A DNA stretch of 22,969 nucleotides from Actinomycetota bacterium (GTDB lineage Bacteria > Actinomycetota > Humimicrobiia > Humimicrobiales > Humimicrobiaceae). The translations under genes were made by a program, and so were the position numbers. The DNA lies in NCBI GenBank assembly GCA_016783995.1, contig JADHVN010000008.1, positions 1 through 22,969 of the forward strand. Reading direction: 5' to 3'. Shown here one piece after another: positions 17,269 through 22,969 of the stretch. The notes below the pieces were generated by a model. That model did no database searches and was not told the DNA's origin. It was given only the letters and a program-made list of their open reading frames with translations. Position 1 is the first letter of the stretch; each line of letters starts with the position of its first letter.

Positions 17269-17907
17269 TTACCTTTGAGGAAATGCAGTAAAAAGATCCT
17301 TCAGCTTTTTCTCTTTGCGAAATTTAAAGTTGGCTAAAATACTTTCTGAGCGGTTTATATCTTTAGGAATAATAATTATTATAAGTAAAATTACTAAAAC
17401 TAAATAGAGCAGTGAACCTTTTAAAATCCATAAAAAAATACCAGAACTGACAAAACCAAATATAAATCCCCACAATCTATTTCTAATTAATAATAGAGCT
17501 GAAACAAGACCAACTCCATAAACTATTAGGGTAAAGGGGTATATAGCAGTAAAAACTCCAAAAGTAGTTCCAAACCCTTTTCCTCCTGAGAATTTTAAAT
17601 AAGGTGAATAATTATGCCCCGCAACTGCTGCACAACCTGCCAGAATAGCTATAAACTCTAAATCTGTAATTTTAAGAACAATAAAATAGGAGATATAACC
17701 TTTTGTAAAGTCTAAAAGCCCACCCACAATTCCCCAAAATTTAGAAACATTATATACCACATTTGCAGCACTTGAACTTTTATCTCCAATTTTAGTTAAA
17801 TCTTTCCTGCTGCAGATTTTTGCTATAATATAACAGAAGGGGATTGCACCTAAAAAATAACAAAAAATTATAACCCCGATATTTTTATAAATTCCTAAAT
17901 TTTCCAT
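17269..17907 (-). CDS. PlsY-like membrane acyltransferase with altered motif 1
   Basis: A 212-residue multi-pass membrane protein of the PlsY family, which in its canonical form transfers an acyl group from acyl-phosphate to glycerol-3-phosphate. Shared features are LGAIPFCYIIAK at the N-terminus, DFTKG at 66-70, and GHNYSPYLKFSGGKG at 97-111, the phosphate-binding glycine loop. Motif 1, usually SGNxGATN followed by an arginine, reads GDKSSSAANVVY at 41-52. By alignment on the shared asparagine the conserved serine becomes aspartate and the arginine tyrosine. I infer a PlsY paralogue with a different acceptor or reduced activity. It follows degV by 12 bp with AGGA before the ATG, so the two are co-transcribed. 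Family firm, exact function open. Confidence 0.75.
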   Translation of the reverse strand: MENLGIYKNIGVIIFCYFLGAIPFCYIIAKICSRKDLTKIGDKSSSAANVVYNVSKFWGIVGGLLDFTKGYISYFIVLKITDLEFIAILAGCAAVAGHNYSPYLKFSGGKGFGTTFGVFTAIYPFTLIVYGVGLVSALLLIRNRLWGFIFGFVSSGIFLWILKGSLLYLVLVILLIIIIIPKDINRSESILANFKFRKEKKLKDLFTAFPQR

Positions 17908-17919
17908 AAATATTCCTGA

Positions 17920-18780
17920 CTATTCTATATAGTAGCCTGCTCCCCATGCTTTAGGACCAGGATGAACAATGGCTGGACATCCAAATTCCATCTCAAGCAT
18001 TTCTTCACAGTTAATATTTTCTCCAATAATTTTCTTCAAACTCCGGGCTGCTTCTTTATTATCTGCATGTCCGATTACAATCCTTTTGACTTTGTTTGCA
18101 TTAAATTTTTTTAAATCTTCTTTTATAGTATCAACTATTTTCTGATTTACCTGAATTATATTTCTTGCTCTTCCTACAGGAGAAACCATACCCTCCATAT
18201 CTCTTATTGCAATTATGGGAATTACTTTCATCATGGAACCCATCAAAACCTTCGCTCTTCCTATTCTCCCTCCATAATATAGATATTTTAAATCAGGTAT
18301 TCCAAGAATGGTATTTGTTCTTGCAACTACCTTCTTCGTATGATTTACTACTTCTTCTTTGCTTTTTCCCGCCTTAGCTAATCTAGCAGCTTCAAGCACT
18401 ATAAGTTCTTTTCCCTGAGCAGCCTGCATGGTATCTATTATTTCAATATCTACGCCTACCTTCTTTTTGGCATTATCCAAAGATTCATAAGTTGCAGCAC
18501 TCAATTTCGATGACATCAGTACGAATACTGCAGATTTGCCTTCGTTTTTTATAGGTTCTAAAATATTTACCAGATCCCCTATAGTAGGAGCGCTGGTCTT
18601 TGGAACAATTTTTTTGTCATATATCATCTTTATCATTTCTTCTGGTGTAATATCAACACCATCTCTAAAACTTTCATCTCCTATGTGTATCCCAAAGGGA
18701 AACAATACTATGCCATATTCTTTTACAATTTTTTCCGGGAGGCCATGCCCGCTACCCGTAACTATTACAACATCCTGCAT
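17920..18780 (-). CDS. DegV family fatty-acid-binding protein (FakB-like)
   Basis: A 286-residue DegV protein. Such proteins (FakB) hold a fatty acid in a buried tunnel and present its carboxylate to the kinase FakA. Visible family marks: TSAPTIGD at 62-69 (usual TSxPS), MSSKLSAATYES at 89-100 with the conserved serine, IIDTMQAAQGKE near 114-125, and YYGGRIGRAKVLMGS near 168-182. The N-terminal TDS motif is changed to TGSGHGLP. A strong GAGGAGAG site precedes the ATG. It lies between fakA and the PlsY-like gene on the same strand, which supports the fatty-acid kinase role. The 123 bp before it has no firm promoter. Confidence 0.85.
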   Translation of the reverse strand: MQDVVIVTGSGHGLPEKIVKEYGIVLFPFGIHIGDESFRDGVDITPEEMIKMIYDKKIVPKTSAPTIGDLVNILEPIKNEGKSAVFVLMSSKLSAATYESLDNAKKKVGVDIEIIDTMQAAQGKELIVLEAARLAKAGKSKEEVVNHTKKVVARTNTILGIPDLKYLYYGGRIGRAKVLMGSMMKVIPIIAIRDMEGMVSPVGRARNIIQVNQKIVDTIKEDLKKFNANKVKRIVIGHADNKEAARSLKKIIGENINCEEMLEMEFGCPAIVHPGPKAWGAGYYIE

Positions 18781-18903
18781 ATCTTCTCTCCTCTTTTTTA
18801 ATTTTAATAAAATTAAACCATCATAAATAATCTATATAATAATTACCCGTATTTCCAGCTAACGTGTTGCTTTACGAGATACAATATTAAGCTGCTATAA
18901 AGA

Positions 18904-19839
18904 TTATTCAACAGATACAATATAATAATAATAAAATTGCCCGCCATAATATAGTTGTATTTCTATATCTGGAAATTCATTTTTTAAATTTTGATATAAA
19001 CTTTTTGCTTTAACCTTATTGCTGTCTCTTCCCCAATATATTGTGATGATATTACTGTCTTTTTTTACTATTTTTTTAATCGTATCCAGAGCAACTGTCT
19101 GATAATCATTCCCCCTGGCTATTATTCCCTTTTTTGCCAACCCAATATAATCTCCTCTTTTTACTGTAAAATTTCCATTTTTAACTGACCGTGTAGCTTT
19201 TGCCACCATCCCTGTGCTAACCATATCTAAAACTGTTTCCATCTGTTTCTTGTTCTCTTCCAGGTTATATTCGGGATTAAAGAACAGTAAAGAGCTTATA
19301 CCCTCAGGCATAGTCCTTGATGGATTTATTTCAACATTTTTATCAGTTAATTTTATTGCCTGCTGTGCACTGAGCAATACATTGCTATCATTGGGTAGGA
19401 GTATTATGTTAAAAAAATCAACTTTCTCTACAGCTTTCAAAATCTCTCTTACTGAAGGGTTCATAGTTTTTCCGCCCTCTATAATATACGATACGCCTGA
19501 ACTTTTAAAAACTTCCTTCCATCCCTTGCCCGAAGCAACTGCTATTACTCCAACTTTATTATCATACTTACCATCCTCCTTTATATCAGATAAGAATTTA
19601 TTCTGCTGCTTATACATATCATCAATTTTTACCTTTGATACATCGCCTAGCAGAGATACAGCTTTTACTGTTTCCTCAGGTTTATTGGTATGAATATGAA
19701 CTTTAAGTAAATTATTTGTGCCGGCAATTATGATTGAGCTGCCAATATCTTTTAATTTATCAGATAAAATATCTTTAGAAAGATTTTCTCCCTTTAAAAT
19801 AAATCCAAGACAGTATCTTTCCTCCGGTTTTTTTTCCAT
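18904..19839 (-). CDS. fakA: Fatty acid kinase FakA, C-terminal part in a -1 frame relative to the N-terminal part
   Basis: This 311-residue frame carries the middle and C-terminal domains of a DAK/YloV-type FakA: ERYCLGFILKGE at the start (usual YCTEF region), LLKVHIHTNKPEETVK near residue 43, VIAVASGKGWKEVFKSSGV with EGGKTMNPSVREIL near 119, and ILLPNDSNVLLSAQQA near 146. The last part, ending in EIQLYYGGQFYYYYIVSVE, closes the domain. It overlaps the N-terminal frame by 46 bases; the shift falls at eight adenines (19828-19835). It could be a separate re-initiated polypeptide, the product of -1 slippage, or one gene broken by a real or sequencing indel. The ATG at 19839 has only a weak AGGA upstream. 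Confidence 0.75.
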   Translation of the reverse strand: MEKKPEERYCLGFILKGENLSKDILSDKLKDIGSSIIIAGTNNLLKVHIHTNKPEETVKAVSLLGDVSKVKIDDMYKQQNKFLSDIKEDGKYDNKVGVIAVASGKGWKEVFKSSGVSYIIEGGKTMNPSVREILKAVEKVDFFNIILLPNDSNVLLSAQQAIKLTDKNVEINPSRTMPEGISSLLFFNPEYNLEENKKQMETVLDMVSTGMVAKATRSVKNGNFTVKRGDYIGLAKKGIIARGNDYQTVALDTIKKIVKKDSNIITIYWGRDSNKVKAKSLYQNLKNEFPDIEIQLYYGGQFYYYYIVSVE

Positions 19840-20744
19840 ACTTCTACCATCCTGCGACTGATAGAAGTTAAGCCGCCTATATTATTAAAATGAAATTTTC
19901 TTAAGATTTTATATGCAAGACGCAGCAGCAGATTAATGGAGCTTAAAGAAATTTTACCCATTATATTTTTTATTCTTTCCTTTAAACCCTTCCTAAGAAT
20001 TTTTGTCTGTAATATTAAGTCAGCATCCTCCGAAGCTTCCTTCCTGGACAAATTTAATATTTTTTCCCATATATTTATGAGTACCGGTATATTTCTTTCA
20101 GTAATTTCTTTTTCTTCCAGGCTTTTACCTTTTAGACATCTAAGCATCCCTTCCATGACAAAGATGAACCCGCATCCACCTGCATCTACTACTCCTGCTT
20201 CTTTTAATACAGGCAGCATATCAGGTGTTTTATTCAAAACTTCTTTACCTTTTATCAATATTTTCTCAAAAAATAAAGTAATGTCAGTGATTGTGTCCTT
20301 GTTTTCAAGAGCAGTTTGTGACATTTCTCTCATGACTGTTAGAATGGTTCCCTCAACAGGATTAGATACGCTCCTGTAAGCATATACACTGCCCTTATGC
20401 AAAGCATCTGCAAGCTCGCTTATACTTATTTTTTCATTTGAATTCATCTCACAGCTTAAACCATAGAAAAATTGGGAAAGAATAACTCCCGAGTTACCTC
20501 TTGCCCCCATTAAGCTGCCTTCAGCAATAATTTTTAAAAGTTCTCCTACGGTAACTTCTTTTATATCTTCAATTTTTGAAAGTTCATCTACAACACTTTT
20601 TAAGGCAAAACACATATTTGTTCCTGTGTCACCATCCGGAACTGGAAAAACATTTAAATCATCTACAATCCTGGATTTATTTTTTAACCAAATATATCCA
20701 GCTGAAACCAGATTTTTTAACTCCTGACTGTCTATATGCTCCAT
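19794..20744 (-). CDS. fakA: Fatty acid kinase FakA, N-terminal DhaL/DAK2 domain part
   Basis: A 316-residue frame with the ATP-binding DhaL domain. DDLNVFPVPDGDTGTNM at 28-44 holds the metal-coordinating aspartates (D37, D39), GARGNSGVILSQ is at 80-91, SNPVEGTILTVMRE near 147, and VVDAGGCGF near 190. FakA uses ATP to phosphorylate the fatty acid carried by a FakB/DegV protein, giving acyl-phosphate for PlsY or PlsX. The frame runs on into 10-12 unrelated residues (NRRKDTVLDLF) after the A8 run, while homology continues in the -1 frame. Joined, the product would be about 610 residues, somewhat longer than the usual 550, with the extra in the linker at about residues 230-300. It is the first gene of the minus-strand lipid run. 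Confidence 0.85.
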   Translation of the reverse strand: MEHIDSQELKNLVSAGYIWLKNKSRIVDDLNVFPVPDGDTGTNMCFALKSVVDELSKIEDIKEVTVGELLKIIAEGSLMGARGNSGVILSQFFYGLSCEMNSNEKISISELADALHKGSVYAYRSVSNPVEGTILTVMREMSQTALENKDTITDITLFFEKILIKGKEVLNKTPDMLPVLKEAGVVDAGGCGFIFVMEGMLRCLKGKSLEEKEITERNIPVLINIWEKILNLSRKEASEDADLILQTKILRKGLKERIKNIMGKISLSSINLLLRLAYKILRKFHFNNIGGLTSISRRMVEVWKKNRRKDTVLDLF

Positions 20745-20842
20745 TTTATTCCACTATTATTTAAAATGATATTAGAGCTACATTTTGTAGAAGCTTAAAA
20801 TTACAATAATCATTAAATACATATACATAAAACATTATGACT

Positions 20843-20871
20843 TTTATCAAGCGGTATCATAGTTATGTCAA
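20843..20871 (-). promoter_or_regulatory. Sigma-70-type promoter for the fakA-degV-plsY-like run
   Basis: On the minus strand a perfect TTGACA (20866-20871) is 17 bp from GATAAA (20843-20848), which matches 4 of 6 bases of the -10 consensus. The predicted start near 20836 gives a leader of about 90 bases before the fakA ATG. Confidence 0.55.
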
Positions 20872-21084
20872 TTTAAATCATTTATCTAAAAAATCTTTAT
20901 TAACAATTAATTATAGACAATTTGTTAATTTCAAATTAATATTGTAAAATTATTTCTGAACATACTCTAAGAATGTTATTATAAATATAAAAATGTAATA
21001 ATGCAATTTAACTTTTTAGATTTTAATTTTTATTATTAAAAATATCAGATGAATATAAAAATGATTAAATAACTTTGTTTATTC

Positions 21085-21113
21085 TTGTCATGGAGTTATC
21101 AGTGTCTTATAAT
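21085..21113 (+). promoter_or_regulatory. Sigma-70-type promoter for the PAP2-like gene
   Basis: TTGTCA (21085-21090) and a perfect TATAAT (21108-21113) are separated by 17 bp. Transcription would start near 21120, leaving a leader of about 100 bases with no obvious hairpin. Confidence 0.65.
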
Positions 21114-21222
21114 ATTTTTTTACTATTAATAAACAAACGTACCGACCAAAGCATATCAAAGCACGATACACACGGATAAGTATGGGCCTATTTTAGATAT
21201 AGAAAGGATACCAGGCAAGGTA

Positions 21223-21813
21223 ATGAATAAATTTGCAAAAGCATTATCTTATATTTTTGATGGGACAATTATTTCAATTCCAATGCTCATTATTATCTGT
21301 CTGGCTATAGTGGACAATACTGCAAAAGCATTAGGCTGGGCTTTCTTATGTCTGACATTTGCAATGATAATTCCTTATCTATATATACATATATTAATCA
21401 GGAAGAAAGTATTAGATGACCTGCATATTCCGAATAAAGAGGGTAGGATAAAACCGCTAATTATAACTATTATCAGTAATATAATAGGTTTCTCCATTTT
21501 ATATATTCTGAAAGCTCCTTTATTTTTAGAAGCTATGTTTTTGATAGTCATAATTTCGACTATTATTTTTGGCATCATAACTTATTTCTGGAAGGTAAGC
21601 GCCCATACCGCCTGGATCACTTTTACGGTTATAACTTTTAATATACTGTTTGGTAAATGGATGCTATTTCTACTACCATTAATTCCTATGGTAGGATGGG
21701 CTAGAGTTAAGATTAAGAGACACACTGTCAAACAGGTGATATCGGGTTCTATAATTTCATTCATAACTACTTTTTTTATTTACCTTCGTTACGGATTTTT
21801 TAATTTCTTTTAG
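21223..21813 (+). CDS. PAP2-superfamily-like membrane phosphatase
   Basis: A 196-residue protein that is mostly transmembrane (about five or six segments). The three PAP2-type motifs can be traced: KEGRIKPL at 72-79 (usual KxxxxxxRP), SAHTAW at 126-131 (usual SGH), and ARVKIKRHTVKQV at 160-172 (usual SRxxxxxHxxxD), with the catalytic histidines at 128 and 167 kept. The final aspartate is glutamine here, a variant I associate with a subgroup of bacterial PAP2-like proteins. Family members remove phosphate from lipid phosphates such as phosphatidate or prenyl diphosphates. The gene has its own promoter and AAGG before the ATG. Proximity to fatty-acid genes fits a lipid role; the substrate is unknown. 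Confidence 0.6.
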   Translation: MNKFAKALSYIFDGTIISIPMLIIICLAIVDNTAKALGWAFLCLTFAMIIPYLYIHILIRKKVLDDLHIPNKEGRIKPLIITIISNIIGFSILYILKAPLFLEAMFLIVIISTIIFGIITYFWKVSAHTAWITFTVITFNILFGKWMLFLLPLIPMVGWARVKIKRHTVKQVISGSIISFITTFFIYLRYGFFNFF

Positions 21814-21930
21814 CTCTCTTGAATTTATCAGTTAGAGTCTTCTTCAACCCCTCAAATCCCCCAAAAACCGCATAAAACAGATAATACCATATTTACCTTT
21901 TTTCTTTAAAATTTATATTTTGTGGCAGGA

Positions 21931-22854
21931 TTACTTGAAATTAAGATTTATATTATTTTTTCCAGCGTAGGCTTTAGCAAGTGATACAAACATCGCACCT
22001 TTGTTCTTTTTAATTTTCCCGGTAAGATGTGTATCTTTAATTATACTTAAAAATATTCTTATCTGCTGCTCTGAGATTTTATCAACTACAGTTCGGAATG
22101 CTCCAAGACTGTGGTTATCTTCAAGTTCTTCTGCTATTTCTTTTGCTAGTAGCATTTTTTCTTTAGACCTATATCTTTTTATTTTAGGATATTCCTCTAT
22201 CTTGCTGTTTTTGAAATATTTATCTTTTGGATCAGTGTTTTTTTCTTTTCCAGAGTCATTGAGCTCTATAAAGTTACATTTTCCCTTTTCATTCAAGGAT
22301 TCTTTTATTTTTCTTCTAATATCGTTAATATCTTCATTATTTTCTGCAGTTTTTTCTTTTATCTCCCCACTAGAGTTTTCCACAACCTCTTTCCTACTAG
22401 TCGTATTAACGTTATTTAAATTAGTCTTTTTAATATTGGTATTGTTAGGGTATCTGTGGGATACCACCCCTGGTATCTGGTGTACACCACCCTGGTATCT
22501 GTGAGATACCACCTCATTTTTATAATTACTATTTTTATCTTTAGGTTTTGGGTTCAATAAAGTATATAGGTTTGATGTATAACCTTTATTGTCTTTATTT
22601 TTTCTAGCTTCTTTTTTTAAAAGTCCTTTTTCAATTAAAGATTTTACTACTCGTTTTGCTTGAATTTTAGCCATACTTCTTTTTTTTGCAATGGTTTCAT
22701 AACTTGGGAATGCTTTATTTTCACCATTAACATATCTAGCAATAACTATATAAACAGTTTTTTCATAAATAGTTAAATCTTCCTGGTCCAATAGGTCATT
22801 TTCAAGATAGAACCAGTTCTTTACCCGGCCATCTCTTAAGTTATCTTTGCTCAT
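21931..22854 (-). CDS. Winged-helix replication-initiator-like protein with intragenic iterons
   Basis: A 307-residue protein. The N-terminal winged helix (about residues 12-95) reads NWFYLENDLLDQEDLTIYEK, then FPSYETIAKKRSMAKIQAKR as the recognition region, and KSLIEKGLLKKE. This resembles helix-turn-helix initiators and replisome-organiser proteins of Bacillota plasmids, phages and integrative elements. A charged low-complexity linker (about 100-235) follows, then a helical C-terminal domain (ISEQQIRIFLSIIKDTHLTG). Residues 115-136 contain VVSHRY twice; this protein repeat is the translation of DNA repeats listed separately. No Shine-Dalgarno site is visible before the ATG; a 7-bp inverted repeat lies there instead. 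Assignment to a replication role is inference from fold, linker and iterons. Confidence 0.6.
   Translation of the reverse strand: MSKDNLRDGRVKNWFYLENDLLDQEDLTIYEKTVYIVIARYVNGENKAFPSYETIAKKRSMAKIQAKRVVKSLIEKGLLKKEARKNKDNKGYTSNLYTLLNPKPKDKNSNYKNEVVSHRYQGGVHQIPGVVSHRYPNNTNIKKTNLNNVNTTSRKEVVENSSGEIKEKTAENNEDINDIRRKIKESLNEKGKCNFIELNDSGKEKNTDPKDKYFKNSKIEEYPKIKRYRSKEKMLLAKEIAEELEDNHSLGAFRTVVDKISEQQIRIFLSIIKDTHLTGKIKKNKGAMFVSLAKAYAGKNNINLNFK
22449..22515. repeat. Three tandem 22-23 bp iteron-like repeats inside the initiator-like gene
   Basis: GGTATCTG recurs at 22449, 22472 and 22494 in direct orientation, spaced 23 and 22 bp (about two helical turns). Each unit is itself palindromic: GGTATC/GATACC at 22449-22465, TGGTGTACACCA at 22478-22489, and TGGTATCT/AGATACCA at 22493-22511. 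Initiators of several plasmid families carry their origin iterons within the rep gene, so this is a candidate origin or autoregulatory site. Confidence 0.7.
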
Positions 22855-22857
22855 TAT

Positions 22858-22878
22858 AAGACTTTCTATTTAAGTCTT
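22858..22878. promoter_or_regulatory. Inverted repeat just upstream of the initiator-like gene
   Basis: AAGACTT (22858-22864) and AAGTCTT (22872-22878) form a perfect 7-bp inverted repeat with a 7-base centre, ending 3 bases before the start codon on the minus strand. It could be an operator for autoregulation or an RNA hairpin controlling translation. Confidence 0.4.
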
Positions 22879-22888
22879 TGTCTAACAT

Positions 22889-22916
22889 AAAAAGCCCAGC
22901 ACTATACTGAGCTTTT
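22889..22916 (-). terminator. Intrinsic terminator after the right-edge gene
   Basis: On the minus strand AAAAGCTCAG (22907-22916) pairs with CTGGGCTTTT (22890-22899, one G-U) across a 7-base loop and is followed by TTTTTATG. It starts 5 bases after the stop of the partial frame at 22921. Confidence 0.7.
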
Positions 22917-22920
22917 ATAT

Positions 22921-22969
22921 TTAAATAACTTTGATTTTCTTTTTAAATTTAAGGTCTATGCCGGGTGAG
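22921..22969 (-). CDS. C-terminal end of an unidentified gene (truncated by window edge)
   Basis: One minus-strand frame is open from the right edge and ends SPGIDLKFKKKIKVI then TAA at 22921-22923; the other two frames stop early. The terminator directly after it supports a real gene end. Only 15 residues are visible, so no function can be given. Confidence 0.45.
   Translation of the reverse strand, partial: SPGIDLKFKKKIKVI

Larger units (their letters stand above)
20745..21222. other. AT-rich divergent intergenic region between fakA and the PAP2-like gene
   Basis: This 478 bp gap has no convincing coding sequence or RNA gene. It holds one promoter for each direction (listed separately), an ACAATTTGT near-palindrome within 20914-20925, and two CAAAGCA copies near 21157-21176 in the leader of the PAP2-like gene. 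The rest is very AT-rich. Confidence 0.6.

Noticed and set aside
20745..21222. tRNA or riboswitch in the long divergent gap
   Set aside because: No GGTTCGA-type T-arm, cloverleaf pairing or recognised riboswitch core found by eye; only promoters are supported.
22001..22504. 167-codon plus-strand frame opposite the initiator-like gene
   Set aside because: Extremely Phe/Ser/Leu-rich, as expected from the antisense of a Lys/Glu-rich linker; no start signals.
22449..22515. CRISPR array
   Set aside because: Only three repeats with no spacers between them; the repeats are contiguous and within a coding frame, fitting iterons instead.

Overview
The window is a 23 kb AT-rich bacterial segment with tightly packed genes, several TTG starts and short overlaps. 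The left 14.6 kb is an ordinary housekeeping block in the order secD(partial)-secF-recJ-rel-MBL hydrolase-hisS-aspS-(6S-like RNA)-alaS-ruvX-mltG-trmR. Most of this order is known from Bacillota (B. subtilis has recJ/rel/hisS/aspS, then the 6S RNA bsrA, then alaS, yrrK/ruvX, yrrL/mltG, yrrM/trmR). The source is therefore probably a Bacillota member or a related candidate phylum such as Atribacterota. The sequence alone does not settle which.

Regions: (1) 1-9369, one plus-strand run covering protein export (SecDF), single-strand exonuclease RecJ, the (p)ppGpp enzyme Rel, a metallo-hydrolase and two class II tRNA synthetases. (2) 9370-9800, a non-coding gap holding a structured element of unknown identity and then a long rod-shaped RNA with its own promoter, best explained as 6S RNA. 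(3) 9801-14580, alaS-ruvX-mltG-trmR, translationally coupled by overlaps. (4) 14581-17268, a TetR regulator facing a minus-strand glycosyltransferase unit that also encodes one or two small membrane proteins. (5) 17269-20744, a minus-strand run fakA(split)-degV/fakB-plsY-like. (6) 20745-21813, a promoter-bearing gap and a PAP2-like membrane phosphatase. (7) 21931-22969, a replication-initiator-like winged-helix protein whose coding sequence contains three iteron-like 22-23 bp repeats, then the tail of another minus-strand gene with a terminator. The last part looks like accessory or plasmid-derived DNA.

The right half reads as a lipid module. FakA with a DegV/FakB protein would phosphorylate fatty acids, and a PlsY-like acyltransferase would use the acyl-phosphate. 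A GT4 glycosyltransferase and a PAP2-like phosphatase could act on the resulting lipids, with TetR as a possible regulator. The PlsY-like protein has lost the canonical first motif, so its acceptor may not be glycerol-3-phosphate. Two genes (fakA and the glycosyltransferase) have reading-frame oddities exactly at runs of 8 and 9 adenines, which is either homopolymer error or slippage.
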